Source of the DNA: Kudoa neothunni
Lineage: Eukaryota > Cnidaria
Assembly (NCBI GenBank): GCA_964304625.1
Contig: OZ199838.1
Coordinates: 15,004,001 to 15,068,000, forward strand
Reading direction: 5' to 3'
DNA: 64,000 nt
Part shown: piece after piece, positions 21,705 to 34,539 of the stretch
How positions within the stretch are numbered: the first letter of the stretch is position 1
How the letters are laid out: each line of letters opens with the position of its first letter
The notes under the pieces: model-generated
Databases searched by the model: none
Told to the model about the DNA's origin: nothing
What the model saw: the letters and a program-made list of their open reading frames with translations, nothing else
Program-made: the position numbers and the translations under genes

Positions 21705-23499
21705 CAGTAGGTAACCGGTTTTTCCGTAGTAACCGATTTTCGGTAACTTCGGAATTTCTTCATTTAAAATATTATTTAAATATTTTCAACCATATATTTG
21801 ATTTTATTTGTATTTATTAAGAATAATCTGTAAAAATAAAAAAAATTGAACATTGGAAAACCGTTGTTTGCCTATTTTTTGCACTTAACCGATTTTCCGT
21901 AACTTTTCAACTATAAGCGAATTTCCCGTCGCGTGTTTTTTACTTCTATAGTGCCTGGTAAACTTAAAAATAGAAAAACTATCAAAGAAAAATATGAAAT
22001 TATTAAGTTCTTCGAAAGTTTACCTAACAGAGGTGCCAAAACTACTACTATTAGTAAATTTAAGCTTCCCTCCATTTCTAATTTCTACTCTTGATAGCAT
22101 CTTGAGCGAGAAGGAAGATATAGTTCTATCGTATGAAACGGGTTTAGTCTCTTCTAAGAGAAAAATCTTAAGCAGGGTTCAAACAACGATATCATACATA
22201 GAAGGAACCAATTGGCACAAGAATTTAACATAAACGTTGCGGTGACCCATGGTTGGTTTCGTGGTTTTAAATCACGATTTAATTTAAGAAATATTACTTT
22301 CCATGGTGATGCTGCTTATGTTGAATCAAGTGTTATAGAAAATTGGCACTCTAAATTGAATAACTTAGTCGAAGGTTATGACGCTGACTCAATCTACAAT
22401 CTAGACGAAACTGCGCTGTTTTACCAGCAACAGAGAGGTATATCACTTTAAATGCCTATGTATTAATATTTTTAAGGAAAAAGCTATGTTTCGTCACTAG
22501 AGACAAATTCCAACCGAGAAAAAAAGTCTAAAAAAAGAATCACCGTTTTGCTTTGTGCTTCTATGTCTGGAGATCGCATTGAACCTCTTGTTATAGGACA
22601 CTACAAAAACCCCCGTTGTTTTAAGAATGTTAAAACATTTCCAGTAAAATATGAGCCAAATAAGAGGGCTTGGATGACGGGAGAGATATTTAAGAAATAT
22701 CTTGTTAATTTGAATAATTCGTTTAAAACGAAGAACAAAAAAGTTTTGCTTTTTCTCGATAATGCAACTTGCCACCCGGAAATTCAACTAGCGTTTTGCA
22801 ACCTTTAGACCAGGGCATAATTTTTTCATTTAAATCAAACTACAAAAATAATTTGATAGAAAGCCATATTGTTGCAGCTCACAGAGGTATAAATCCATCC
22901 CCGCCAGATTTACTTCAATCTATGTTCTTAATTGAAAAATCGTGGAATAATGTTTCAAAGGATACCATATTTAACTGCTTCAAAAAATCTGGGTTTCCTG
23001 TGGCTGATGAGTGCGAGCATTCATCAAGTATCAATATGAGCAGTAGTGAGTTCTCAGCTGAAATTTCTGAAATGATCCAAGAGGAAACCATCATGCCTAC
23101 ATCAAAAAACTTTGACGAACCTTCTCCTTCGATTGTTGAATCTTCTAATTCAAATGGTAGTGATGTTGAAACTGAAGATGAGGATGCGGTGGAATATATA
23201 TCATCAAAAGATATATTTAAATGTTTAAACGTGCTAAAAAAACACACAAAAGAGAGAGGAACTAATTAATTTAGATCACAAAATTACAAAATACATGTAT
23301 AAAAATAAAACTCCAAATAAAATAACATATTTCTTCAATAAAAATACATGAGTATGTACGGTATGATATAAATTTTCTTAAAATACTTATAATTTTTATT
23401 CCCTGCGCACGCACAAAATTACGGAAAATACGTCACTGACGTGTTTTCAGTAACTTTTCATCGGTCCCAAGGGGATTACGGAAAATCGGTTACCTACTG
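21705..23499 (+). mobile_element. Pogo-type transposon with transposase
   Basis: The inverted ends start CAGTAGGTAACCGGTTTTTC; the right complement reads CAGTAGGTAACCGATTTTCC. Both are flanked by TA (21703-21704 and 23500-23501). The 1795-base length and the transposase inside fit a complete element. A second copy of the end motif pair (CCGATTTTCGG) lies just inside the left end. The MITE at 7448-8272 is an internally deleted relative. Confidence 0.9.
21949..23269 (+). pseudogene. Pogo-family transposase, lightly broken
   Basis: The frame opens as VPGKLKNRKTIKEKYEIIKF with a Psq-type HTH. A frame change follows, then a CENP-B-type HTH (AVTHGWFRGFKSRFNLRN). The DDE_1 domain has YNLDETALFYQQQ (first Asp), then VLLCASMSGDRIEPLVIG, KVLLFLDNATCHPE (second Asp), NSTSVLQPLDQGIIFSFKSNY (third Asp), and an acidic C-terminal tail. 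Frame changes lie in the N-terminal HTH and between the catalytic segments; a short intron near 22440-22480 could explain one of them. All catalytic acids are present, so this is among the better preserved DNA transposases in the window. Confidence 0.85.
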
Positions 23500-23504
23500 T
23501 ATTT

Positions 23505-26354
23505 GGATAATGGGGGAGTGTGCAGCTCCCATTTTTCACCCTCTTGCGCATGTCTGACAATTCCGATTTTATTTTAAATCAATTATTCACTATTTTAAAC
23601 TTTTGGCCGAACAACAATTCGCTTCATAATTCACTTATAAAAATTTTGCTAAAATTCACGTTCGGCTTCAATCGGTGCGTGTGCATGTGAATGCGCAAGG
23701 TAGTTTTGTTCTATTTTCCATATGACTTTAACATATTACTCATGATTAAGCGTGTTTTTGCCTTGCTTAACTTTAATATGAATAGTCAGAACGTCGCGGA
23801 AAGTAAAAATAGCTGTTTATAGTTGCACGAAATAACTAAAGTGTATTAATTTCGTCTGCCAAATTGTTCTAGCTCTCTGCTTGTGCAGAGTCGTTTATCA
23901 TGAAATTTTTCAGTTTATATATTATTTTTAATATTCCAAACCAATTTTAAAATAAGCTAATCCACAAATATATCACATGTATTATTAATATTCTTTTGAA
24001 AGTATACTAACTAAGAATTGATTCGCATAAACTTTTAATATTATATATGAAATCCATAAATTTGCAGTTTTATACGTTTTTATAAATTTTTGATAAAGTC
24101 GTTGTGAATTTATAAAATGATTCCGCTAGAACTCTTTATGAGTTTTTATTCGATATAGTTTTTCACCAAGACATTTTTCGTAAATAAGTCACATAAGGTA
24201 AAAAAGCGTGTTTTTATTTTTATCATTTTAATTCTATATAAAAATAAAATTTTGTGATTTCATTTATAGTTTTTAGTTTCCTACATTACAAACATAACTC
24301 ATGATAAATTAAAAATTGTACTTCATGTATTATTACGTTCTTGTGAGGTTAAAAAGCCAACACTACAATAATCAATGATTCTGTTTAAAAATAACTCAAG
24401 AATATAGAGGAGATTATAAAACTCAATTTAAATATTATATTTATTTTCAATTTGGCATTGCGCATAGAATAAGAAGCAAATTTAAAAGAACCAACAAACG
24501 GAATTATTATTCAATTAATTCTAAGAGATAGGGTAGAGTGTATTTATCGAATTTAAAATAAAATCGAAAAATTCCCATTTATTTCTAAACTTCGATCGCA
24601 TCCATTCTTCGTGAAGATATGAATCAAGGTACGCTCTGGGAACACCACTGTATATTTGTGGTAACCTTCTCTTGTGACATATTCCTTGGAATGGTTAATA
24701 TTTTATGGGTAAATATCGTGGAACCAGGCTCAACTTCTTGATGTATTAATTGTCACCCATGGAGCACGAAGTTTGCATTTTAAGAATACGCACAGACCAA
24801 ACACTCAAAATATCGATAGATCCTAATCTCCAGTCGTAACGTAGTTATATAGTAGATAATGTACTTTAGAACATTCTACAATGTTCTAATAGTTTCGATA
24901 AGTCGACGTAATTGGGTCATTAAATATAATGATCATCCAAACGTGACATTAATGATATCAATGCACTCTCATGCCTTCTTTGAACGATAAAAAATCTGGA
25001 TTCTAATAGATTTATTTTGCTTTCATTGTCGACGGAGCATTCGCATATCCCGACCACCCAAGGCCCTTCGATACGATTACCATAACGCTCAAGAGTGTAG
25101 GAATTTTCACAGCTTTCGATTTCGTCATTTTTCGATTCAGATAGAATATAGGTTTCATTAGGGGCGTTTCTCAACCAACCTTATGCCAAATATCGTCTCC
25201 GATTATTTTTTCGCTTCCCGCTTAGGAGACATTTGTCAATATCGATAACTTTTTTAGGGCCACCAAATTTTGAACGCAAATAAAACGATTCAGTTGAAAT
25301 CATCCCAAATTTGAAAAACCAAAATGTAACCGTTTTTTCAGATAATTGTGCCAAGCTAACTGTTCTGCATCGCTGTTCTTCGAAACTCCATACATATATT
25401 ATCTCAAATATTTCCTGAATTGCTAAATTTTAACAATTATTCCCAAATGCGTTAGTCATTGAAAAGAACGTTGATGTCTGAGAGAACAATGAGTTCTGCA
25501 TTTTGTACTGTAGGAAAATAAAATATGTTTTACTAACAACATTACTTGGAACATATATATGAAAATCTTTCAGCTAAGTTATTGTATCGTTCACTCAAAG
25601 CATTATTACTTAATTTTCGTTTAATAACTTTCAGTTTAAAACTATTGCATCTTCCGCAATTCCTGCATCTTGTAGGAATTCGGATAAGGTTTTTGTCAAT
25701 TAACAAATTTGTTAGTTTCTCGTTGCTGAGTAAAATGTTGTAAAATCGGCGCCGGCTACTGATAAACATCATAACGAAGATTTGGTAAATGTCGTGTTAA
25801 CTACAATGAAAACTACCCTGAAAATGTAAAAATGTGTTATTTATGTTTGGTACAAATAAAAAATACATTAATTATTAGGGGTTCATAAAATAAATTATAC
25901 ATACATTCGAATGAATTTTAGGTAAAAACAAAAATTTAAGAGAGAAATCTATAAAAAGTTTCTTCTTAGCGTGTTCCCAAAAAATTGGCATAATCGATGT
26001 GATGCGATTAACGCGGAAATGTTTTCCACTAAGGTCGACAGAAAGATTAAAATTTGTTGAAATAATGGTGGTAAAACATATTGGAAATTTAAAGCAAGGC
26101 AAAAACACGCTTAATCATGAGTAATATGTTAAAGTCATATGGAAAATAGAACAAAACTACCTTGCGCATTCACATGCACACGCACCGATTGAAGCCGAAC
26201 GTGAATTTTAGCAAAATTTTTATAAGTGAATTATGAAGCGAATTGTTGTTCGGCCAAAAGTTTAAAATAGTGAATAATTGATTTAAAATAAAATCGGAAT
26301 TGTCAGACATGCGCAAGAGGGTGAAAAATGGGAGCTGCACACTCCCCCATTACC
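23505..26354 (-). mobile_element. IS1595-type transposon with ~260-base inverted repeats
   Basis: The arms at 23505-23769 and 26091-26354 are inverted copies of each other, nearly identical over about 260 bases. They start GG(A/T)AATGGGGGAGTGTGC. Between them lies a transposase on the minus strand with a zinc ribbon and an IS1595-type DDE domain. Merlin elements usually have short inverted repeats, so the arm length is unusual. I found no target duplication: the left flank is decayed Merlin sequence and the right flank does not match it. Confidence 0.8.
24530..25772 (-). pseudogene. IS1595/ISXO2-like transposase of a distinct lineage, broken
   Basis: Reading leftward: an N-terminal zinc ribbon (TRCRNCGRCNSFKLKV, YICSK), then KFGGPKKVIDIDKCLLSGKR with the first catalytic Asp (about 25215-25270). 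An in-frame stop lies just before GWLRNAPNE. EGPWVVGICECSVDN and RFFIVQRRHESALISLM follow (about 24930-25070), which match the WVFGxxER and RxxxTLxPII stretch of ISXO2-type enzymes. In the last part INHSKEYVTREG stands where the family has NHSxxFVxPxTGAHTN. Frame changes separate the blocks. This lineage is closer to the ISXO2-like group than to the Merlin genes at 19835 and 46421. Confidence 0.75.
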
Positions 26355-27212
26355 AAATTGAATAATGCAGCTGTCGAAAACGTAAAAATTCAAATTTAAT
26401 ATAAATAAGCTTCCCAATCACCATTTTCTTATGGCCCTCATAAATCTTAAATTGGCAGTCTATTTTGCTTGCCGGACGCGCTTTTTCTCTTAAAATAATG
26501 ATTCATTCACTACAGTTTTTTCAAAAAAATATCTTATATTAATGCAGAATATAAATTTAATTTCATTAATTCAGTGACGAATTTTAACACAGCTAATTCG
26601 TATCCATAATATCCAAGAGAAAATACATTAAAGTAAAACTATTTGGCTAATTCGTATTTTAAATTCTCATAATTAGGTAAATATTTTTAACAGATGATTG
26701 ACACACCACTAAAATTTAAGAAAATGTCGAGTATACTACTTTTAAAATAATAAATGTTTGAAATTATCTTGTAATGCAACGCCAAATAATTGGGACTGTT
26801 TAACTTCCACATGAAATTATATTCGAATACTATATATCGATATTGGCGTTGTTATTATTATTACTGTCGTCAATATTATCATTATCATAATTTCTTTTTT
26901 CTCAAACCTATAATTGCTTGTAATACACCTTTTGGCCCTACCTCTCAACTTCACTACTATTGGCAGCTTAATTCTTATAATTTTATGAATTTGGCAAAAT
27001 GGACAAAAGATACACACCCTTCAAAGATGGATTTTTAGTTGTGGTATCGTCTACAATATTCAGGATCTCCATATCAGTTATTGATGATGGGGACTGTTAA
27101 TCCCGCGCATACGATTACATCCGTGTTCATTTGGTTCGTTACGTACTTTGTTTTATTTGCGCAACAAAATAAATTCTACACCAACAGGGACATCATCAGT
27201 AACTGCTTCCAG

Positions 27213-27890
27213 GGTTAGAGTTCAGTTCCTCCCCCTTCGGCGTCCGCCGGTTACCCACCATCGGTACTATCGGGCCACGTTTCATAACATAAACCCAATA
27301 AAATCTAGTTTACTTTAGTTAGACGTAATTAAATAAAATATATCGATTAAAAAAATATAATATGTATTATTTAAAATGTTAAAAAAAATGTATAAACTAA
27401 AACAATATGTCAACTCATGATATTTGAATCTTAATATAATTTTAATAGTTTTTAAATGGATAAAAATCACATATCATGCCATTTCTTTTTTAATTGTATC
27501 CTAATGAGACTATGTTAATGTAAAATAATCTCTTTTAACTTAATTTTCGGAAGATTTTGTTATTTTATACAAAAACATTAATTATTTGATAAATATATAT
27601 ATAATCATTCTAAAAAATAATAGGTTAACACTTATCACTAATTAAAAATAAACTTAACAATGCCGTAATTTACTAAAGATATTTATTTATCGACGACTGG
27701 AAAAAAATAATTAAATCTTCAGGATGATCCTTGAAGTAACATAAGTCTTCAAAATTTAGGTTATCTAAATTTTCGTAATTGAAGATTGCAGGAAGCATAC
27801 TCCGGAAAATGTAAACAGCCAGAACCCCGATTAGTACCGATGGCGGGTAACCGGCGGACGCCGAAGGGGGGGAGGAACTGAACTTTAACC
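27213..27890. mobile_element. Merlin MITE with 9-base target duplication
   Basis: The ends are GGTTAGAGTTCAGTTCC and a right complement GGTTAAAGTTCAGTTCC, continuing TTCGGCGTCCGCCGGTTACCC on both sides. TGCTTCCAG flanks both sides (27204-27212, 27891-27899), a perfect 9-base duplication. The right interior matches the first 120 bases of the transposase region of the Merlin element at 46334 in reverse orientation, so it is an internally deleted copy of that element (678 against 1579 bases). Confidence 0.92.
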
Positions 27891-28092
27891 TGCTTCCAGT
27901 ATATTCTCATTCTCTATTCGTGATTCCTCAGTAACTAAAAACAAAATAAAAAATTTGCAAAAGACATTATCAATACATGTTGGGATTAAAGTTTCTTGAT
28001 TGTTTTCAATGACAAAGTCAGACATTAACTTGAACTAAATTGTGTTGGTATATGAATAGTGGAAAAAATAATCACCTTATCCAGAGAGTCCC

Positions 28093-31000
28093 TGTAGTGA
28101 ACCTAATATAATTAATCATCACCTTTATGTTATGGTCGAGGTTCGTCGTCGGTGGCGTGGTTAGTTTTGTTGAACCGTGTTTTCTATAGCTTGTCGCTGC
28201 CGCGTTACATTTGGTGTCAGAGGTCCAAGTGAAAATGAAAATCAAGGAAATTAATTTTGATATGCCGATCGACGTGCAACTTGAGGAATTGGAGGCAAGA
28301 TCCCTCATAAAAAACCACACGACGGAACAACATTACGCGTTCCTGCTACTAGCAATACCTATCCACCAACGTCCAATGTTAAAGCCGTCCGATCAAGAGA
28401 AACTCGAATTGGGTCCCGTAGAAGCGTTGACGAGGAGGATAAAGGGATATTATGCAAGTGTCACAAGTATACAAAACCAGTGGACGATTTTCTTGAACGA
28501 CAAAATAAAGTCAGGAGAGAGAATCCAAGAATTTGCCAATCGAATTTTGCTTCGCCTAAAAGCGGCTAGACCGAATGCGACGGCGGAAGATATAATATTC
28601 TTCCTGAAACCAAAAATTGTTGAGACAGTGCCAAAAATGTACCAACCCATATTGAACAGTGAATCCACCGGAAACATGGCGGTACTCGTGGAGAAAGCCC
28701 AAGCGTATCTTGACGCAAATCCGACAGACGCAACCGATACGACCCCATACATAAATGCTGTGAAACAACCAATTTATCCTACTCGACCACCCAACAAACA
28801 GGAATGTTATAAATGTGGGTAGTAGATACCATTTTGGCCACGAATGTAAGGGCCTCATACGCTGTAACATATGCCAAAAGGTTGGGCACATGGCAAAAAA
28901 ATGCTATAGTCGGTCGGGAAACGAAAAAAGGGGGCAGGCCTACTCTCGAGCCTCGCTCCCGAATTCACCGAAATTAGAGAGTATTGCCATGACTACTAAT
29001 ATTCGAAACGAAGGCACGCCCCAGGGATTAATTGTGTCTTGTGCTTGCCCAGATCCGAAAATTCATTTAGTGGCTTGGTGGATACAGGATCGTCGCATAC
29101 CCTCATTAATGGAAAACTTATCAATAATAGTATGAATGTAGTGGAGTGTCCTTATATGTGTCTTTTCTCTGCGCGTGGCGACAAGATTGAAATATCGCAT
29201 TTTATCACAATTCAAGTGCATATTGGTAGAGTTTGGGTAGATTGCAAAGCATTTATTGTTAACAATCTGATATACGATGCTATTATTGGGAGAGATTTTT
29301 TGTTCGAACATTGTAATATCATTATTGATACGAAATTATCTGATGGTCATTTGAACAATATCCCGCCAAGGAGCCAGTCGGTCAATACAATAAAATATCC
29401 ATTACAGTCACTGGTAAAATCCCGAGATATCAAAGGTGTTAATATGGTTCGGTCTGTGGAAAGAGCTGGTGATTGCTCAGTCGGAGAATACGCCATCCAT
29501 AGGATTGTAACCGACGGTCACGAACCAATTTCATCTAGACCCTATAGAGTTCCCATACACTACAGGGATGCGGTAGACCAAAGAAATAGACAGGATGCTA
29601 TCGTTGGGAGTGATACAACGATCAAAAAGTGCTTGGTCATCTCCAGTTGTGATAGTGGAGAAGAAGAGCGGTGATCTACGTCTGTGCGTCGATTACAGGA
29701 AATTGAACGATGTGACCGTAAAAGATGAATATCCACTGCCAATTCTTGAAGAAGTATTGGATTCACTTGGGGGGTGCAAATTTTTTTCTCAACTCTGGAC
29801 TTGCAATCCGGCTATTGGCAAATACCGATGGCACCGGAGGATGTTGAGAAAACTGCATTTAGTCATGGTCGTGGACTTTACGAATTTCTCAAAATGCCCT
29901 TCGGATTGTGTAATGGTCCAGCCACATTCCAAAGAATAATGGACAGACTACTTAGCGATTTGCCCTTTGCTATAGCATACCTTGACGATATTGTGATATT
30001 CTCAAAGTCAAAATCTGAACATATGGACCACGTTGATATAGTATTGGAGAGGCTGGACACGGCAAATTTGAAAATTAACAACGAAAAATCCAAATTCTGC
30101 AAAAACGAGCTGGCTTATTTGGGATTCATTATCTCCAAGGATGGTATTCGGAATGACCCTGATAGAGTAAAAAGTATATTGGACTGGAAAGAACCAAAAT
30201 CCAAAGATGACTTGCAAGCTTTTCTTGGCGCTTTAAACTTTATGCATAGACACATTAAAGGATTGGCTAAGCTCTCATCACATTTTACGGATATGATGTC
30301 CATCGAAGGTACCATTCAAATGGGATGACGACGAAAGGAAAATGTTCCGCATATTGAAGGAGGCTGTAAAGGAGCCACCTACTTTAGCATATCCGAATCC
30401 GGACATTCCATTCTATCTTGAATGTGATGCATCAAATACAGCTGTTGGAGCAGTGCTTTATCAGAGCCCGGAGAGAAAAGATGTCATTGCCTATACAAGT
30501 AAAAGTTAAATTGCAGCCAAAAGAACTATAGTGTGACAGACAGAGAGGCATTGGCGATCGTAAACGCTGTACGAAAATTTCGACATTACTTGATTGGGAA
30601 AAAATTCTTCATATTGACAGATCACAATCCCCTGGTCTATTTGAGGAGCATGAAAGATCCAAGAGGGAGACGCGCTCGTTGGTTGATGGAAATGGAAGAC
30701 TATTGTTATGAAATTATGTATAAACCTGGATGTCAAAACAACATTGCGGATGCCCTGTCCAGAAGCGTGCTCAGTATGGGAACATATGCTACCTACGATC
30801 AATTAAGGACAGCACAAAACGAGGATAAATGCATACAAGTCGCTAAAAATGCCAAGAGGAATCCGACGGAATCGACAAAATTATCTGGAAACTCCGAACT
30901 GAAGAAATTGTATGATAGAAGAGACAAATTGGAAATGGTGGATGGATTACTTTGTCACGCCTCACGTTTTGGTAAATTACCTGTTGTTCCATGGCGAATG

Positions 31001-32261
31001 AGAAGAATGATCGTTAAAAAAGTACATGAGGAATGTGCACACTCAGGAATAACGAAGACAGTACAAGTATTACGGAGAAATTTTTATTGGCCAACGCTAG
31101 AAGACGATGTTACATCTATGATAAAAAAGTGTGATATATGCCTGAAAGTGAAAGGAAATACTCATAAAGTAAAAGTACCACTAATGCCGATCCCCGTGCT
31201 AGGTCCTTGTGTAAGATGGCACGTAGATTTTATGGGACCAATGGAAACTACATCAAACGGTAATAGGTTTGTAATTCTATTTATAGATCAATTTACTAAA
31301 TGGGTGGAAGCAAAAGCCTTATCAACAATCACAGCTAAAGAAACCGCGGATGCTTTCTTTGAATTGATAATATCGCGCCACGGTTGCCCGAAATATCTAC
31401 ATTCGGATCAAGGAGTTCAGTTTGAATCAGTATTATTCGGTGATGTCTGTAGACTTTTTGGTGTTCAAAAGTCGCGGTCGACGGCCTATCACCCGGAAGG
31501 AAATGACATGGCAGAGCGTCAAGTACGTAACATAAAAACTAAACTTAAAGCTCTCATTCTGGAAAACAACGCAGAATGGGACCAAAGTTTAGATAAAGCC
31601 CTCTGGCTACTAGAATAACGCCGTCAGCAACTACGGGTTATAGCCCCGCGTATTTAATGTATGGTAGAGAATTAGTTACACCTACTAGTACAATATCCTA
31701 CAATCTAAACAATGCTGTTACAAACCCTCATGTTTACGCTGAGAAACTCTCGAATGCAATGAGAAGCGCATTAAACAAAGCAAAAGAGAATATAGAAGAG
31801 GCACAAACGAAACAGTCTTATTACTACAACCGCAAAAATGTCAATGGAAAACAGAAAATAGGAAGTCATGTCTACATAAAGAATAGGAAAATCACTTCAC
31901 TTGCCCCAAAATATGAAGGACCATATAAGGTAATAAAGGCAAAAGGCCCTGTTTGTTTTGTTGAAAACCACACCAATAAAATTCAGTCCGTCCATGAAAA
32001 TGACGTCTTGCCAACATATACCATCGATGAGTCAAATACCAATCCGAACACTAAACAAAACAATAGACCTACGAGAAACAAGAAAAGGCCGCTATACCTT
32101 GATGATTTCGAAGTATAATCCATTATTCTAAAAGGGGGAGTAATGTAAGTGAACCTAATATAATTAATCATCACCTTTATGTTATGGTCGAGGTTCGTCG
32201 TCGGTGGCGTGGTTAGTTTTGTTGAACCGTGTTTTCTATAGCTTGTCGCTGCCGCGTTACA
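28093..32261 (+). mobile_element. Ty3/gypsy LTR retrotransposon, young, broken
   Basis: The LTRs at 28093-28209 and 32144-32261 are about 117 bases, start TGTA and end TTACA, and differ by about one base, so the insertion is recent. GTCCC flanks both ends (28088-28092, 32262-32266). A likely primer site follows the left LTR, and a purine tract (AAAAGGGGGAG) precedes the right one. Parts in order: gag with a CCHC zinc knuckle (about 28211-28910), aspartic protease (about 29050-29330), reverse transcriptase with the YLDDI motif (about 29600-30330), RNase H (about 30400-30780), integrase with an H2C2 finger and catalytic core (about 30980-31620), and a C-terminal tail to 32118. All parts are present in order, with roughly half a dozen breaks, some of which may be frame changes the family uses. 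It sits in the distal part of a MULE transposase gene. No envelope gene is seen. Confidence 0.93.
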
Positions 32262-32266
32262 GTCCC

Positions 32267-33828
32267 CATTGGAAATGAGAGAGATTAATTCACCTAAAAT
32301 CTTGTTTAATGAATCATATTGACTCCCTGTTTTTTCAGACCCTAGCGAAGCTACTTTCTTACAAAGAATTTCTAGCTCCCTATATCGTTTAAAAACAGAA
32401 TTCGAAACGGGGCACTGACTCGAAATTTCTGTAATACCTGGTTGCACACAACTCAAAGGATTTTGAAGATCTATATTTTTGGTCATTTGAATAAATGACA
32501 CGTAATATTCTTTGTGCCACCTCTTATTACAAGTTTTCTCTTCATATAAATCCACGTTCATTATTTTTCTGGCAGAAATAATATGCCTATATGGTGACTC
32601 TATACTTACGTAGAAGCAACATGTACAACTATTGGGATCAGTATGATTATTTAATTCATCGTGCATAATATTATACACGTATGATTTTAACAATGTTTTA
32701 TATCGTTCGTTAATGTCCGAATTTAATTTCTCAACAATTTGGTTTGTCAACTCTCTAACTGCTTTACTCTCACGCTCACTCCTCATACTTGATGAATAAA
32801 TAAGTTGATTGATGAATAAGACTTCAAGTGTTGAAAATTTTTGTATGATTTGTTTTAATTTTAGGATCATCGTTATAAAAAAGCTTTTGAATTAACTCTG
32901 AGGCAGTTTTTCTTTCATCATGTCTTTATCCGTAATGGAACAAACGGTTTTGGTTGACATTTCCCTCATTATGTTATAGTAGAGATTGACATAACCAGGT
33001 AACAGTCACGGTACTCTCCTCAGACAAAAGAGCAATAGCTCCTGTTTGACTTTGCCCAAAGAAATCAATAAACAGACATATGTACAATGGCATACGATTA
33101 TTGATTAATTTATAAGTGGCATCCATAAATACTAGTTTGGGAAATTTTTTAATAACGTTTTTTCATTTAAAGGTCTTGGAAAAATATTCCAGTCATTTCA
33201 TTGGAATTATTTATTGAATTAAACAGCTCCGAAATACCAGACAAAACACTTTTTTTAGTGTTTGGATATAGTTAAGGATTTTCTTCAACGAAATCTTTTT
33301 TTGTGATTGGTTCATGATTTCTACTTGTACTCTTTTTAAATTTCCATCATAAAAATGAGCATTTTTTATAAGGTTTTTGCTTTCTTCATCTAATTTTCTA
33401 TTCATTGTTAAAAAATCCCTAAAATGCTCATTTCTGTTGTAGCTGTGAGTAAGATTCAATTTTCTAATAACTAACATGTACATGATTTTTCTCTTCCCAG
33501 CACTTTTAGATTGTATCTGAATTCAAATTAATTACTTCAATGTGTATATAGATAATTACATTTTTACCACCATGAACACAACTAAAAGTGGCCTCAAAAT
33601 AAACAAGGTCAGAGATCATGTCTCTATCAAATTTTTTAGGGCAGTTGAGATTTTTCTAGAGTCTCGGATTCAGTAACAAAAGTTGTTCCGCTTTGAGTAT
33701 TTATCCGTGAATTCTTTAGTCTTTTCAAAGTTTTTAAATGCATTTCCGACCTTGGGTTCAGATGTAATATCCTGAATTAGTAGTGTTTGATCAGACTCTC
33801 CTTCCATAATGATTCTACTCGCGACCAT
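32267..33828 (-). pseudogene. ZSWIM/MULE-type transposase, split by a gypsy element
   Basis: Starting at a methionine near 33828 (or 33807), the N-terminal part reads GNAFKNFEKTKEF and DLVYFEATFSCVHGGK, the FAR1/ZSWIM-like DNA-binding start. Next comes HSYNRNEHFRDF, NRKLDEESKNLI and KKISLKKILNYIQTLKK (about 33230-33470), the usual HNH-to-helix region of ZSWIM1/3 relatives. The MULE core follows with PKLVFMDATYKLINNRMPLY (first catalytic Asp) and IDFFGQSQTGAIALLSEES (about 32990-33150). The distal half (32270-32870) is one long frame with CCFYVSIES. Its last codons lie beyond the gypsy element, at 28060-28087. Several frame changes lie between blocks. It is the transposase of the surrounding MULE. 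Confidence 0.75.
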
Positions 33829-34132
33829 CAATGTTTTAACCGTACTCAAGAAGGTATTTTACTCGTTTATGGTTCTGTAACACATTAAATTAGATTAATT
33901 ACGAAAATAATATAGATTTATAAAAAATTTAATGTCATTTATAATGATACTTATGAATGAGTTTAAAATACCCTCGACGTATTTTGATGCCTAATTGTTA
34001 ACTAAAAGTTAAATGAAACCTAAATTTATATTCTGCATTTATAAAAGATATTTTTTAGAAAAAATTGTAGGATTGAATTATTATTTTAAGAGAAAAAGCG
34101 CGTCCGGCAAAATAGGCACAGCCTATTAAATT

Positions 34133-34539
34133 AGTTACATATAATGAAACTAGCGCAAAAACCCCGCTTCGCTTGGGTTTCCTTGTCCGGCCACCCTGAT
34201 AAAAGCCGTGAGCAGGCGAAGGTCATTTTAAGTTCAAAGTCAATTATAATTATCTTATCGACCTTTCTATAACAGTCATGGTCGAAATAAACAGCAATGA
34301 CCCGATCATCCTCACTTTCTTCGTTATTGGACTTTATTTTCATTTAGAAATCATAAATTCTTACAAATCATGAGGCGTATTAATCGCTTTACCCAACCCG
34401 TCGATGAACTAACTAATCTAAAAGTTTGTTAACAATGTTTTACTTAATCATAATGTTCTAACATAATTTTATGTTTATTTAAAAAAAATATAAAACTTTT
34501 TAACTTTAACTAAACGTGCAAAGTAAATATATATTCAAG
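34133..34539. other. Spacer with a repeated GC-rich motif
   Basis: At 34145-34190 the sequence ACTAGCGCAAAAACCCC then GCTTCGC and GGGTTTCCTTGTCC resembles the complement of 51290-51340 (ACTAGCGCAAAAGCCCC, CTTCGCGAAGG, CTTCCTTGCCC). It may be the end of an unidentified repeat. No gene is recognised. Confidence 0.35.

Larger units (their letters stand above)
26454..34123 (-). mobile_element. MULE transposon hosting two later insertions
   Basis: The terminal inverted repeats are about 125 bases. The left begins GGCAGTCTATTTTGC then GCCGGACGCGCTTTTTCTC; the right complement begins GGCTGTGCCTATTTTGCCGG and then the same. The flanks are TCTTAAATT (26445-26453) and TATTAAATT (34124-34132), eight of nine bases alike, as expected for the 9-base MULE duplication. 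Without the nested Merlin MITE (27213-27890) and gypsy element (28093-32261) the element is about 2.8 kb and carries one ZSWIM-type transposase on the minus strand. Confidence 0.85.

Noticed and set aside
26790-27038. Overlapping frames on both strands at 26.8-27.0 kb
   Set aside because: Low-complexity TTATTATTA sequence within the MULE flank; no motif.
28072-28320. Minus-strand frame shared with the end of the 31983-32870 frame
   Set aside because: It is simply the LTR read on the other strand at both ends of the gypsy element.
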